From Romanomermis culicivorax (taxonomy: Eukaryota; Nematoda; Enoplea; Mermithida; Mermithidae), in contig CAWUHX010000017.1 in the NCBI GenBank assembly GCA_963922205.1, forward strand, positions 434,001 to 498,000: a stretch of 64,000 bases of DNA, read 5' to 3'. Shown here piece by piece: positions 1 to 11,163 of this stretch (position 1 is the stretch's first letter; each line of letters starts with the position of its first letter). The position numbers and the translations under genes were made by a program. Under the pieces are notes generated by a model, which was given only the letters and a program-made list of their open reading frames with translations, did not search any database and was not told where the DNA came from.

Positions 1-234
1 CAATGCTTAAACACAAATTATTAGAAATCTGCTAAACTTAATTAAATACTGTAACCGATATTAACTTTTTTCTTCCTTCATTTATCATCTATTTTCTTGT
101 CAGTTGCCCCATTGTTTCGTTCTTTTTTTCCTTTCGTTTTTTTGCAGAAAAAAATTAAAATAAGAAAAAAAATCGTTTGTATGTCGGTGCAAATAATTTA
201 ACAAAATATGAAAATTGTAAAAAAAAATTTCGCT

Positions 235-728
235 CCGGCCACTGGGACAATAGAGCGCCAGGACAATAATGCATAGGCGCAATAGAGCGCAAGGACATTG
301 GAGCACAGGAGCAAAATAAAAAAGCCGAAAATGAAATAATGTGGAAAATAACTACATTTCAGCCAAAAATGTTTTCTTCAAATTTTTTCGTGTCTCTGAA
401 GAAGTTCAGGTCAAAGCATTTGTCCGCCATGGTATGTTTTTTTAAAAGTTGAGAAAGACACAAAAAAAACGCAAATATACCTTAGAATAAAATCGTTTCA
501 TTTTGTTATTTTTGAATTCATCTTGAATTTTCAACTCGCATTCAGAATCACACACGCAGTTTTTTTGTCAACTTTTAAAAACTTTGTCAGCTTTTGAAAT
601 ATAGCTGCTTGATTATTATTCTTTTTTCATGTTCGAATATAATTTTAAATTCGTGTTCATTGCAGATCACGGAACGTTGGTTAAAATTTGATGCGCTCTA
701 TTGCCCTGTGCTCTAATGTCCGGTCACG
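235..728. mobile_element. MITE-like element with GAGCGC/GGACATT words
   Basis: The left edge carries three or four copies of a short word, roughly GAGCGC-AGGACATT. The right edge has the same words inverted (GCGCTC, CTAATGTCC) followed by GGTCACG. A second copy with the same edges lies at 55637-56431, so this is a dispersed element. Both interiors share a stretch about a fragment resembling ATGTTTTCTTCA and a phrase on a AAGTTCA-GTCA motif. I see no credible coding region; the ORF-sized stretch at the left edge is low-complexity. The terminal duplication is too decayed to call, so the superfamily is undetermined. Confidence 0.5.
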
Positions 729-2240
729 AGTAAATTCATACATGCAATTGGGAAGAGTAGCATGCTGGGAGAACTATCCCATGCCAAGCGTCATCACATA
801 ATGCTATACGGTGATTCTGGCATAGGCCGGCACCGACAGGCCAGGTCCTGCATTGGGGCGCAAACCGAAAGGTTTTTTGTTTTTCTATCTGATTCGCACA
901 ATCTTGAGTTTCCAAAAGCAAATTAATGCTTGGTATTTATACTGCAGAAATATCATATATCCAAGGCTAAAATTGATGAAAAAATTTTCTCGTACACCAA
1001 GCCCCACTGATGCATGTAGATCATTTTAAGGGATTTTATGTTAAATGAAGCTCACTTTGTAAAGCAGATGACGAAAATATATCCTCGAGGGAGGTATGCT
1101 CAGAGCCCGAAGATAAAGGAATCGTTAAAATCATTGAAACGCAGGATCAGCCAGAAAACTGTCAAGTGGTGCAAGACGAACTGTCGCTGATTTAACACTA
1201 CACTTTGCCCAGAAACTGTTCGGAGTATATTGCATAGATGCACTTACAATTCCTGATTTTAGTTTATTTCGTGTAGTTACTTCCGCTGTTTAAAATAAGA
1301 ATGCTGTTTTTGTTTCAAAAAATTGAGTTGGGTCTGATTCACACATGCGCACGGCAAGAATTTTCCAAGGAGGGTCCTCGGACTTTTCATCCAAGGCGTA
1401 GGGGGTTGGGCGAGCAAAAAAACAAAAGAGCTCTGCAAGCCTGTTTCTCATACAAAATATGCATAAAAATCATCAAAAAAGTTGTATTCGAAAAAGTTCA
1501 GGGGGATGTTTGACGGTTTTTTTCGGGCGAGGGGGTGCCTTAGGTCTCAGGTAGGAGGGTTTACCTGTGTGTACATGTATGGTCTGATTTCAAAAAACGA
1601 CTTGCTTTTGGTTTGGGTGTGGTTCTCCAAATTAACCGAACTTCTGTCGGGTTGGGCCAAAAATTTGATATGTAGGACCTGGCCGGCAGGATACAAAACA
1701 TCGGAAATTCGTAAATGGTCATCTAGTGAATTCTGTATATACTGAAGACATAGAGGTTCAGACGCATAACATATACAAACTTATCAAGGCATAATTCGTG
1801 TTTTCGAAGGAAATTCGGCGATTCTATCAACTTCTTCGAGTTACAAAACCTTACCCCAGATGCACTATCAGACATGAAACGGCAAACACTTCTAAAGCCC
1901 AACATTGCACTACAAGGCGTAAAATTTTATTCCCAGATTAAACGTCAATATCTAAGCACTGCAGAGAACAGAATTGATACATGAACTACTTTTCAACAAC
2001 TGACATAATTGTTCAACAAGACATAATCCGCGGTCATACGAAAATAATACAATATTATTATATTCACGTAGTACAAGGGTTGCTTAATAAGTCAGTACCA
2101 CTCTGTACTTCTTTCTTATGCCTTCAAACAGGAAAGTCAGAGGTCGGTTCGACATTTTGAGTCAAAAGTTGACTATTAAAATAAGCGCCAACACTGCTGC
2201 TTATTGACGTTGTTGTACACAAGCAATAGGCGGGAAAGTG
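729..2240. other. Intergenic stretch without a recognisable gene
   Basis: Lies downstream of LIN9. The stretch at 736-760 resembles the start of the CATACATGTA MITE family (CATACATGCAATTGGG) but is decayed. Open frames of 60-87 codons at 1301-1745 have no recognisable domain and no plausible splice context. Nothing else identified. Confidence 0.4.
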
Positions 2241-2249
2241 CCATAGGAA

Positions 2250-2480
2250 TTCCCCCAAGAATCTCTGGCATTATAGCTAAAAAATTTGAATTTTTTTGGT
2301 GGAAAATTGTCTTTTTTGAAAAAAAGTGATCAAAAAATATTAATTTTTCGTCGTTTTATACCATAAATACAAATTTTTATCATTTTAGACGACATTTACT
2401 ATTTTCTGAACCGAATATTTTTGCTTCAATGACCCTTTCCTGAATGTCGGGTCGGCAGACCATCTCCAGACGTCAGAGCT
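2250..2480. repeat. Decayed CATACATGTA-family MITE
   Basis: The stretch with CATAAATAC, TTTTTATCATTTTAGAC and TACTATTTTCTGAACCG matches in order the interior of the well-preserved MITE at 45732-46156. Ends are not recognisable, so this is an old truncated copy. Other decayed copies occur near 4900-5110 and 39060-39260. Confidence 0.45.
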
Positions 2481-4075
2481 TGGTTTTAATTACGTTACCT
2501 TATCAGAAACACCCCTTGGAAGCTTTGAATAACGCTTTCTAATGGTATCGTGAGTATAGGGGCGCTGTCCTCTCACCATCCGTAAAATTGTTGAAAGTTC
2601 CTTAACTTTCTTTTTCTCTTTTCGTAAGGTGAATCATCGTAGAAATAGCATTTTTAAAAACCCAAAAATTTGCCACGACACGACTTCAACGTAGATATCA
2701 AAGATTGTTTGACAAAAAATAATCCTGAATTTGAACTCCAAAAGCTATAAATAAGTTCATGAACACTCGTAACGAGATATCAATTTGACCGTGACCACAG
2801 GATATCATTTTCACGGAAACATTCAAGTTATATAGTGAAGTCCAATAATCACTAAATCTCTTGCGCTATAATTAACGCCACGAATAAGAACTTATGTACA
2901 CGAAATGTCTAGAGCGACAATGATCAGTGGAATCACATTCGGGAAGCTTAGAGCTTCAAGAATATATGATTAGAGGCTAAAAATATCGATTCACACACTA
3001 TTTATTTAGCTATACTATATAAATGTGTAACCAACATATCTCTCCACATTGCTGCTTAAATGACGAAAAAACAAAGAAAAAAGTCATTTGAACACTCCGC
3101 TGACGGGCAAGAAAGAACTAATGACACCATAGAAACTACGAAAACGCATTGATACGGTTGCTAGGACATAGACAGAGACGAAAGTCATCATGATCTCGTG
3201 AAAACCACAAAAAATTTCAACATAATCTATCAAAAACTAATTATAGAACGGATAGATGCTTCAGACGAATGGAAAAAAATATAATAAAGTAAATAAAGAA
3301 AGCTAATTCGATAAACTTGTATTTGGTTTATTAAATATTATTATTAATAAACCAAATAAAAATTTTAGAAAGAATCAGGGTCGTAAACAAGGAACGTGGG
3401 CGACCGCCCTCATTGGAAAGCTGGCTAAATTTTTTGTTGGGTATTGTAGGAAATGCATTTTTGGACGTTGAAAAGTTATTAAAATCAAAAATTTTCTGGT
3501 GCAGTCTAACATTATTATTTCAATAACTTCTCCGTATTGGCGAAATGTGAAAAACAGTTACATTTATCAAGATTAGTGCGCATTTGGGCGAAATGGCGAA
3601 GAAAAACACGAAATAGAGAAAATTTTGACATTTTAGCGAATGATGAGAATTTTTCCCGCTCCCTTAAAGAATTTCTGTCTACGCCCCAGGAAGTAAGTAT
3701 TTAAAAATTATTAAATTATAAATAGACCATATTTTGCACTATCAATAAACGCTGGTTGCCAACAATGCCGAAAATTAAGCATTCTTCGCGTTTTTTTGGA
3801 AAGAGAGTGGATACAGTTAGAAATAATAGAAAACCTTTCTAGAGTGGTAAAAATTTACTAAACTCGGTATTGTTCGTGGAACGAGATTTCCATCATACGA
3901 ACAATTGCTTCTTTCCATACTAAACATAGAAAATTCAGTTGGCCTGTTTTTTGATTTTGAGATCAAAAACATGCAAAACGCAAATCATTTCCGACATTGT
4001 TTCATTGCCAATTGAGATTTTTGGCATCAAAATCAAATCCAAAACGGTTACTTCGTGTGAACGTCCTACGCCCTA
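2481..4075. other. LIN9 3' flank, no gene recognised
   Basis: Sequence immediately downstream of the LIN9 stop codon, so it should contain the 3' UTR, but I cannot fix a poly(A) site. At 3317-3359 there is an AT-rich hairpin: TTTGGTTTATTAA is followed a few bases later by its reverse complement. No other structure seen. Confidence 0.4.
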
Positions 4076-4841
4076 TCAAGTTCCATGCGAATTTTCTGAC
4101 ATACTTTGCTCAATATATTTAAAGTGCACTTCTACGTGATCCTCAAAATCGCGCACTAATCTGGGATCAATTTGACGTTTAACGCGTTCGATCCTTTCGC
4201 GTAATGTTCGTAGATCATATTGATTCGGCGGTGCGCTCCGCCTATTTAGGTGATGTTGCTGCTGCTGTTGTTGTGACTGACCCAAGGATCTAACTTGTAA
4301 TAACAATGATGTCAACATGACTATTAATTCATTTGTCGTGCCACTGCGAACGCGTAGATTATCAGAGCAACACTTTTGCATAATTTGGCCGGCCGTTTGA
4401 TCACAACAATTCTTCAGTTCCTCGGCTTTGAAGGTAACAAGCGGATCGCTCAAATGCGGTACTAATTTATTTGCGAAATCTTCCACCTCCGTTTTCGCCG
4501 CGTCAATACGTTTATTTATTTGATCTAAATCGATTATAATTTTAGCGTATTGATGTTGAAATTCGTGCACATAATTTTCTGCGTATAAATGTATGCGCTC
4601 GGCTTCGGAGTTCATTTGTTGCAGTTGGACTAATAAACAGCGTTTATACTCGATCAACTTCGATAATTTGGCGATATTGATAATGGACTTCAACGGATAA
4701 TAACCGCATTTTTCTTCTAAAGCTAAAGAACTAGCCGGTCGGGGAAGCAGCGGATCGTTGGATAAAGAATTAGCGTCGGATGCACTTGATAACGAAATGT
4801 GATATTTTGATGGTGTTCCGAAAGTCAGCCCGCTATTACAT
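4076..4841 (-). CDS. LIN9: LIN9, exon 4 (C-terminal part)
   Basis: Last coding exon. It opens after a clear acceptor (TTTGTATGTTTCAG, minus strand), in a phase that needs two bases from the previous exon, and encodes about 254 residues to a TAA-type stop. The first residues (NSGLTFGTPSKYHIS, then NDPLLPRP) match the LIN9 segment after the DIRP region, where vertebrate LIN9 has an FFMTPP...DNDPLL motif. The rest is the helical C-terminal region, with IAKLSKLIEYK aligning to the LIN9 ITRLSK stretch, then LQQMNSEAERI and a coiled-coil. In LIN9 this part contacts LIN52 and B-MYB. A short run of glutamines and histidines (SQQQQQQHHL) near the middle of the exon is specific to this sequence. Identity is from recognition of the family, not alignment. 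Confidence 0.88.
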
Positions 4842-4899
4842 CTGAAACATACAAAAAATGTAAATCACTGACCTTAATTGCCAAGCTGTAGTCTATCTA

Positions 4900-5110
4900 T
4901 ACCAAAGTGGCATAGCAGTCCGCCAGAAATCATCGACTATATGACTAGCCATACTGAGACACCCTAGATTTACGATCGTACGGCTTATCATAGGGATCCT
5001 ATATTTTTTAGACGAAAATTTTTTTTTGTATATTGACTTTTAAACCACAAGAAACATTCGTTTAACAAATTTCTCGACTTTAATGCGAAAATTTCGGCCA
5101 TTGTTCCCTA
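4900..5110. repeat. Decayed CATACATGTA-family MITE in LIN9 intron 3
   Basis: Contains GGCATAGCAGTCC, ATCATCGACTATATGACTAGCCAT and TTTTTTAGACGAAAA in the order seen in the intact family copies (ATAGCACT, ATCGTCGACCATATGGCTAGCC). TIRs are not preserved. Confidence 0.4.
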
Positions 5111-5704
5111 ATGACTCTTTCCGTAACATTTAGAGAACCGATGGACCATTTCGGTAGGAGATTTGATGGAAGTAGCTGAACCTTCGGTGGGCGGTTTGCC
5201 TCATTTCATCTATTCTATGTCGACGTGGTTTGCCCAATACCCTCTATTCTATATCTGCCTCAAACTATTGTGTAGTGAGTGATGATTATCGAATATTTTC
5301 AGACATCCGGATATACGAGTTTTTGGAGAGTTCGGATATCCGGTTACATTCACTTGAGAAAATCGACTCGTGTTTATTTAAATTTTGAATAAAATTGACG
5401 AACACCATTTAAAATCTAGCTGTTACCATCATTTGACCATTAGGAAAATTGGAAACAAAGCTTCTAAAATGTTTTTTGATGTTTATCAATCATCACTGAT
5501 GATGACGATGATGATAGATATCAAAAATCTTTCTATTTCAAATTCTATTACTAACTCGGTAAGCATCAAGTAAGGAAAAATACGAGTAAAATCATCAGAA
5601 AAGAATTAATTGTCGGCTATTATTGGCCTTACAATTGCATAAAAATGTGATACACCATTACTAGAATAACACAATATAACACACAATAATATAGTAGTGA
5701 GTGA

Positions 5705-5737
5705 CGTTTCGGTAGTATACCTACTACCTTCTTCAGG
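5705..5737 (-). ncRNA. Hammerhead ribozyme-like motif of the Penelope remnant
   Basis: On the minus strand the sequence reads CTGAAGA, one extra A, then a perfect six-base stem (GGTAGT paired with ACTACC) with a short loop, then GAAAC and GTC. This is the order of the hammerhead core (CUGANGA, stem II, GAAA, cleavage triplet). Hammerheads are known in the terminal repeats of Penelope-like elements, and this one is on the same strand and downstream of the endonuclease fragment. The extra A before stem II and the lack of an obvious stem III loop mean it may be inactive. Confidence 0.42.
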
Positions 5738-5773
5738 CTATGACAATTAGAGTAATATTCCATAAATACTTAC

Positions 5774-5845
5774 TGGCACTGGGGTCTGATCCCTGAACTC
5801 CGAGATTGTGAGTCGAGAGCTGTAACCACTGGGCCAATGTTCGTC
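5774..5845 (-). other. tRNA-like segment (A-box and B-box)
   Basis: Minus strand carries TGGCCCAGTGG, which fits an internal A-box, and about 40 bases later GGGATCAGACCCC, which resembles a B-box/T-arm. A CTCACAA stretch between them would give a CAC (Val) anticodon loop, but the stems are imperfect and no acceptor stem is found. Best read as a tRNA-derived SINE piece or tRNA-like relic, not a working tRNA. Confidence 0.35.
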
Positions 5846-5931
5846 TGGTTAGATCTTCCTGCTAAGCTGGTGGGCCATTGTGTCTCTTAAGGAACTTCCT
5901 CAAGAAGGTTCTATTCTATGTGGGGCCTATT

Positions 5932-6835
5932 CAGGGTTTTATTTTTAGGCCAATTGGGAGCGATGGCTCCTGAAAATTCTGATTGGCTCCTAAAAAGCCA
6001 AATTGGCTTGTAGAGAAATTTGAGAATTTTAGTGTAATTTAGGGTAGTTTTCAGCTTCGAATTTCATCGCCACTTCGTGGAATTATCTGTACATGCCTTA
6101 GTAATGCTGTAATTGTGTATATCAGGTGCGTTGCACGAAATGTTAATTCACACAACAATGAGAGCTTCAAGTATCTTAGACATGAAACACTGATTTGATT
6201 TTGATTTTTAAGAGTTCAAAATATCCAAAACTATATTAAACTATTGCGTTCGGTCGAATCAACAAGGTGATGTCGCATGACGCATGTAAAAAAATTATTG
6301 TGCAGACACCAAATAAGTATCAGAAATTCAGAACAGCTAAATGGCAATTGTTGCAAAATAGGTCTAACCTGTCCCCCATAGAATCATGCTAATGCACAAT
6401 GTTTTATTTGCTGTAAAAGCTGAGTTTCTATCAGAACAGCAGAAAAGTTGCATATATTATTATCTAAGCATGTCACTCAATTAAACGAAGAAAAGACAGA
6501 GGAATATGTAGTGCCTCACAATAAGATTGAATATTTTAACTGAAATTGTAATACATATCCATATCATTGATTGAATAATAACTGACCTAATATGTGAGCC
6601 TTATTATTCTCTGTCATCGAAAACATATTCAAAATGCCTAATCTGTTATATGGCCTTCTACTGTAACTTTGAAGCCTGTTTTCGAATGAATTTGTTGAAA
6701 AAACATTTTTTCCTACCACATTCGTTTACAAACATTTTAGTTTTGGCTCATTGAGTTCAAATTCGGATTGGCCAGTAAAATATTGATCCTAGGAGCCAAT
6801 TGGCCTGCAGAGAAAAAATGAAAAATAAAACCCTG
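5932..6835. mobile_element. hAT-like MITE R4a (GAGCCA/TGGCTC words)
   Basis: Starts CAGGGTTTTATTTTT and ends AAAATAAAACCCTG, flanked by 8-bp duplications GGCCTATT and GTCCTATT (7 of 8 identical). Both ends contain repeated words GAGCCA/TGGCTC. A degenerate GC palindrome lies near the left end (ATCGCCACTTCGTGG). Its left half is shared with 49757-50088. No coding region. It is inserted in the Penelope-like remnant, so it is younger than that remnant. Confidence 0.8.
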
Positions 6836-7454
6836 GTCCTATTTCAATGCTTTTTGTTCCTACATTGCTGGAACCTGCTACTTCCATTTCAATGGTCTCC
6901 CTAATTTTTCTCTTGAAGTTGTTGTCGATCAGAGTTTGGCCTACACCCACACTTTAGACAATACTCTGCCACTCCACTTCTTTCATCATTCAGGTTCTTC
7001 AATGCATTTCTATGTTCTGAGACTCTAGTCTGGAGTATTCTAGCCGTTTCTCCTATGTAGACTTTTGCACATGGTTCCATGGTGATGGTATAAACTACTC
7101 CCTAACTTTCCTGCTTGTCTCTTGTTGGGGCTACCTTGCTCAGATGTTTCCTCAGGGTATCCCTAGATGTTGCAACTAGTCTGATCTTATACTGCTTGCA
7201 TATTCTCTTGGGTTTCTGTGTCATCTGACCACTGTATGCTACCATAGCAGTACACTTACACTCAGTGTCTTCCGTATTAGACTTTTTCACAGCCAGTCTT
7301 TTGGATTAAGTTTTTGGAGTATTCATTCCACTGAAAGGCGGTTTTGATGTTTTTTAAACTCATTTTTGTACTCCTGTTCATTGAAGCATGTACTTTTGGC
7401 CCTTATGAGCATACTTTTTACTATTCCTATCTGAGTATAAGTGTATATACAGCT

Positions 7455-7612
7455 ATTGTATCATACAGTGGTCAGGTGACACAGAAACTCAAGAGAATAT
7501 GCAAGCAGTATAAGATCAGACTAGTTGCAACATCTATAGATATCCTGAGGAAACACCTGAGCAAGGTAGCCCCAACGAGAGACAAGCAGGAAAGTCAAGG
7601 AGTAGTCTATTC
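7455..7612 (+). pseudogene. Second, inverted Penelope linker fragment
   Basis: This stretch is the near-perfect reverse complement of 7106-7255 and encodes the same linker on the plus strand (SGQVTQKLKRICKQYKIR, then TSIDILRKHLSKV, KQESQGVVYS). It keeps the glutamine codon where the other copy has a stop. Together the two pieces form an inverted repeat with a 200-bp centre, either from two insertions or one foldback rearrangement. Confidence 0.65.
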
Positions 7613-7689
7613 CAGAGCACCCCTTGGGAGGGTATGGGGGGGTATTACCCCGGTCTTAGATTTGGAAATTCATCTACTACCCCGGTAAA

Positions 7690-8143
7690 GGGGGGGGGGG
7701 TCTCTGAAGAAAAAAAATTTGAATTTTTAATGAAAAAAGTCCGAAAAACGGTTCGAAAAATAGTAATTTTTGTCTGAAAAATGATAAAAAAATGTATTTT
7801 ACCGGAAAAATGTACCATAAAAATTGACGTTTTTGACCATTTTTTGTTCAAAAATTGACATTTTTCACTATTTTCCGACCAAAAGTATGGGGGTCCCTAG
7901 GGCTACCATATGGCTAGCCATTGGGCGACCGCCTCCCCAGGATTTTCCAGTCCCATGGCTAGCCATAGGGTAGCCCATGGACCCTCGTACTTTTGGTCGG
8001 AAAAATGTCAATTTTTGAACAAAAAATGGTTAAAAACGTCAATTTTCAGAGACCTCTCCCTCCAAAATTTTGGGAATTCCTGACCCCCGGCCCAAAAAAA
8101 GTGGCATAACTCCCCCAGACCTCGGAGCTCCGTTACATGTATG
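7690..8143. mobile_element. CATACATGTA-family MITE, palindromic isoform
   Basis: The right end is the family terminus (CGGAGCTCCGTTACATGTATG). The two halves are inverted copies of the same interior, meeting around GGGCTACCATATGGCTAGCC. Intact copies at 45732 and 55138 have a single-orientation interior, so this copy has undergone an inverted duplication. The left TIR is missing or replaced by a GGGG-rich sequence. Confidence 0.6.
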
Positions 8144-8149
8144 CCCCAA

Positions 8150-8700
8150 ACAACATTCCGAAAATTATAATCAGAAACGTTTAAATCAAAACTAACTCTT
8201 GAAAAACGTCGAATATCAATGGTTGGTAAACATTACAGATGCACTGAAACAATCAAATATCAATTGAGAAACGTACTAGACTTTCCAAAGGCTGCGCTTG
8301 GGACAAATTCAAATTAATTATAACTATACCTGAAGCCAGGCCAGTGCTGACAAATTTGAAGATTTTGACTTTCTTTAACACACCCGAATGGAATTTCTTC
8401 TTGACGGCCAAATTTTCCTCCGATATTTGTGAAAAGAGTACAAATTTATTTCCGACAAGCATAATAAGAAAAAACAGTGCGTGTGTTTGGTGTGTCAACT
8501 TGGCGCCTATGAGACGATAGAAAAATTATCCAATAAATTTATAACAGAGTAGATTATAGATGAAATTTGTATTCTGTAATAGATAAACTTCAGCTTGAAA
8601 TTGCTGCTCTTTTTATTCATCTCATTTTCTTATTGACCATTTTTTATACAATCCAATGATATTTAAGAAGAATAATAACAGAAAAGTTGTGCTGAAAATT
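8150..8700. repeat. Dispersed repeat shared with 12410-12640
   Basis: The segment with GATGCACTGAAAC, AATATCAATTGAGAAACGTACTAGACTT matches GATGCACCAAAAC, AATATTAATTGGGC...TACTAGACTT at 12410-12500. Both lie in LIN9 introns. The minus-strand open frame at 8253-8498 has no recognisable domain and overlaps this repeat, so I do not call it coding. Confidence 0.4.
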
Positions 8701-9474
8701 TTCGCCTACTGCAGACTGTTTTTCGAGTCAGATTGAATTCAAATCCCGAAGAGTCGGCAAAGACACTTTGTAAAAATATTACCAATATAAATTATTCGCG
8801 TAATTCATTTTAGCTGAGAAACGGTAGTGTTAGTGACACAAAGGCAGTAAGATTGAGGAAATGACAATAAAAAAACAAGCCAAAGCTATAAATCATAAGA
8901 GAGGATAAACTGAAAATAAAAACTGTCAATAAAACCATAACATACTTATCGTTAGCCACACCTGTGGGTTGGGGGTGGTAGAGGTATAACTCTTGCCGGG
9001 ATGCTCGTTTACTACACATGGATTTTGGGCAGTATATGTGAGTTGCTACCAGCCTTTTCAACCCAGACGCTGCTCTACTTGCGCCTTTGACAGGAGCCCA
9101 GTTACTCATGAAGGATTTTGGCCGTTTAAGCTTCCTCTCTTCGAGTTCTTAGAGAAAATCCGTCAATATATATTTACTGCCCCGACAAAATTCTAGTTTA
9201 CCCCTCAGGCTGACCACATGTACGTTGTAAGCCATCAACTTTTTCACCTGATCACTTCGCGTTTTTGTCATTTTAATATTATTGTGATTTGATTTCAACC
9301 GCCTGTTCATTTTGTTCTCTGACATTTGTTATTTTTTTGTGATTTGTGCCAAAAGTTTTTCGGATAAAATATGCTGATATATGAATATTTTTTCATATCC
9401 CGATATTCGACGAATGTTATTACAATTGAGCTATATTTTAAATTTTACCGCCAAATGTTTGAACGCAAAGTTTC

Positions 9475-9657
9475 CATACCTGTAATTGGGGAGGGGGTTG
9501 GGGGACCCTCCCCCCCCCAACTTGGCCAACCATATACCCAACCCCCCCCCCCCGTTTGGAAAAAATTTGCCAAAAAGTGTATGTTTTTTGGTCTTTTTTG
9601 GGAAAAATTTCGACTTTTTTCGACCCCCCCCAACTGGTCGGACCTCTTACAGGTATG
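9475..9657. mobile_element. CATACCTGTA MITE, copy 1
   Basis: Bounded by CATACCTGTA and TACAGGTATG and by perfect 8-bp target duplications AAAGTTTC (9467-9474, 9658-9665). G- and C-runs flank a core with CCAAAAAGTGTATGTTTTTTGG, shared by all copies. It sits about 40 bp beyond the 5' splice site of LIN9 exon 3. Proline- or glycine-rich open frames across it are by-products of the C and G runs. Confidence 0.9.
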
Positions 9658-9698
9658 AAAGTTTCAATAGTATAAACATAAAGAACACTAGCCTGAAC

Positions 9699-9984
9699 GT
9701 TAAAGGCTGCGCTGCTTTATTCTTCTCGATAAAGAACGAAACCGGTGCCAAATTATTGAACGACCAATCGACGCTTTTCAAGTCAGAATCATCGACAACT
9801 AATGGAGGTAGAATATCTTTGTCAAAGAATATCCGGTATTTACCATCCATTACTGCGTCGACCGTACCGACAAAAATACCGTCCTTCGGAAGACGTATAC
9901 GTGCGACTACGCGGCTGCCGACGACAAAAGGGTGAGGTATTTTAGAAGGCAATTCGAGGTCAGCTTCCAAGGATAAGGCTGTTC
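9699..9984 (-). CDS. LIN9: LIN9, exon 3
   Basis: Starts after a good acceptor (TGCTTCTTTAG, minus strand) and completes the glycine codon begun in exon 2. It encodes LPSKIPHPFVVGSRVVARI, then DGIFVGTVDAV and YRIFFD, which is the conserved small beta-rich segment after the DIRP domain of LIN9 (IP-P--IGTKVTAR, DG-FTG-IDAV, YRVTFD in vertebrates). The 3' boundary is less certain: GT at 9698-9697 (context AAC|GTTCAG) is the only nearby donor whose phase fits exon 4; an alternative GT at 9688-9687 does not. An undetected micro-exon between exons 3 and 4 is possible. Confidence 0.82.
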
Positions 9985-10596
9985 CTAAAGAAGCAAAACA
10001 TGCGGAACCAGAAATCATAACCAGAGTGTCCAGCGCTTTTCCAAAATGAAATTCCTCGACTTTTCCAGATATCCCAGGTTTTTTTCAGAACAAAAATCTA
10101 TATTCCCCACATCAAATGGTAAAAATGTGTAACCATATGGAGATCTCAACAACGTGCTGATATTCTCAATCAGCCAGACAGGGCCGCCAACTAACTAGAA
10201 AGCCCAAAAACACCAGCTAGAAATCGACGATTTTTCAAATATTCGGTCAAAACAACATAAATCAAATCATCAGGTAACCAACCAAAAATTGAAATTCTTC
10301 GACCTCAGCAAGAACTTCTATGTTTGCCCAGTACTTACCAGAGGCTGTAAACAGTATATAACATTACAAGGCAGACATGATAATTAAAAAATTCAGTAAA
10401 TTAATTTCGAAATATATTCACATTTTCTTAGATTTTACGATTTGTAATCTCAACACTTTTTTCCTGAAAATGAATTCATTTAGTGTTTTTTTCTTTGAGT
10501 AATTCTGTTTTAACTTTTTGATAGTTTGTTAGTACCGAGGCTGTTTTTTCGAAGGAGGCTGAGAGCGACAAAAAAAAACACGTGCTTTACACAATT
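9985..10596. other. LIN9 intron 2, proximal part
   Basis: Starts with the polypyrimidine tract of the exon 3 acceptor. Remainder is AT-rich; nothing recognised. Confidence 0.4.
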
Positions 10597-11157
10597 CAGG
10601 AATGTGTGTGCTTCCATTTGCATTCCACAGTTGTGTAAAGCACACAAATTTATTTCCCAAATGAGGATTTTTTAAAAATACATTTCTGCTTAAAAAGGGC
10701 TAATGTAGCTGCTGTTTGTGTCGAAGTTGGAATGATTAATACTTATTACAGTGACTTTAACGTTTTTAGTGGTGTACTCATGCAAACCACACATGGTTTC
10801 AAGTACGGTGCTAATGAAACCAACGCCGTGCTAACGGACATTTCTAGCACGCGTGCTATTTGCTGAGAGTGAGAAATTTATAAGAAAAGTTCGAGAAGAA
10901 AATTTGATGAAAGATATCAACAAATTGTGGCAAAAAATCAAAAATTTTCTAAAATTTATTCCATGACTTCCACAAAATGAAAAAATTCATTCGTAATGCT
11001 TTCTTTTTCCTTCAAAAAATTCATTCGTAATGCTTTCTTTTTCTTTCAAAAGCACACACATTTGCACCAGGCCAACGAAGTATCAGTCGTCAAATGTGCT
11101 AATGAAATATTTTTTTATTAGCACCTGTGCTAATGATACTCGCGCTAAAAAAACCTG
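10597..11157. mobile_element. CAGG...CCTG element with GTGCTAAT words
   Basis: Begins CAGGAATGTGTG and ends AAAAAAACCTG; the six bases ACAATT lie directly on both sides. Repeated self-complementary words GTGCTAAT/ATTAGCAC occur in the right half and GTGTGCTT/AAGCACAC in the left. A 36-bp stretch beginning AAAAAATTCATTCGTAATGC is tandemly doubled near 10980-11050. TIR similarity beyond CAGG is weak, so the boundaries are tentative. Confidence 0.45.
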
Positions 11158-11163
11158 ACAATT

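Larger units (their letters stand above)
5700..7290 (-). pseudogene. Penelope-like retroelement remnant (RT-EN linker and GIY-YIG domain)
   Basis: Reading the minus strand from 7255, the translation runs through YSGQMTQKPKRICKQYKIR, a linker with TLRKHLSKV, then GVVYTITMEPCAKVYIGETA and RTRVSEH-like residues, ending in AEYCLKC. That order (short linker, TLR motif, GVY-I-C, YIG-T, R-EH) is typical of the boundary between reverse transcriptase and the GIY-YIG endonuclease in Penelope-like elements. The frame is broken: a stop falls between KQES and GVVY where the sister copy at 7455-7612 has a glutamine codon. A hAT-like MITE (5932-6835) interrupts the end of the endonuclease region. Downstream of it lie a tRNA-like segment and a hammerhead-like motif on the same strand. 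No full RT domain is present. Confidence 0.72.

Noticed and set aside
8253-8498. 81-codon minus-strand frame between LIN9 exons 3 and 4
   Set aside because: No LIN9 similarity, no fitting splice sites, and it overlaps a dispersed repeat also at 12410.
9445-9935. Proline/glycine-rich open frames across 9445-9935 (both strands)
   Set aside because: They arise from C and G runs of the CATACCTGTA MITE and from the strand opposite LIN9 exon 3; no domain.
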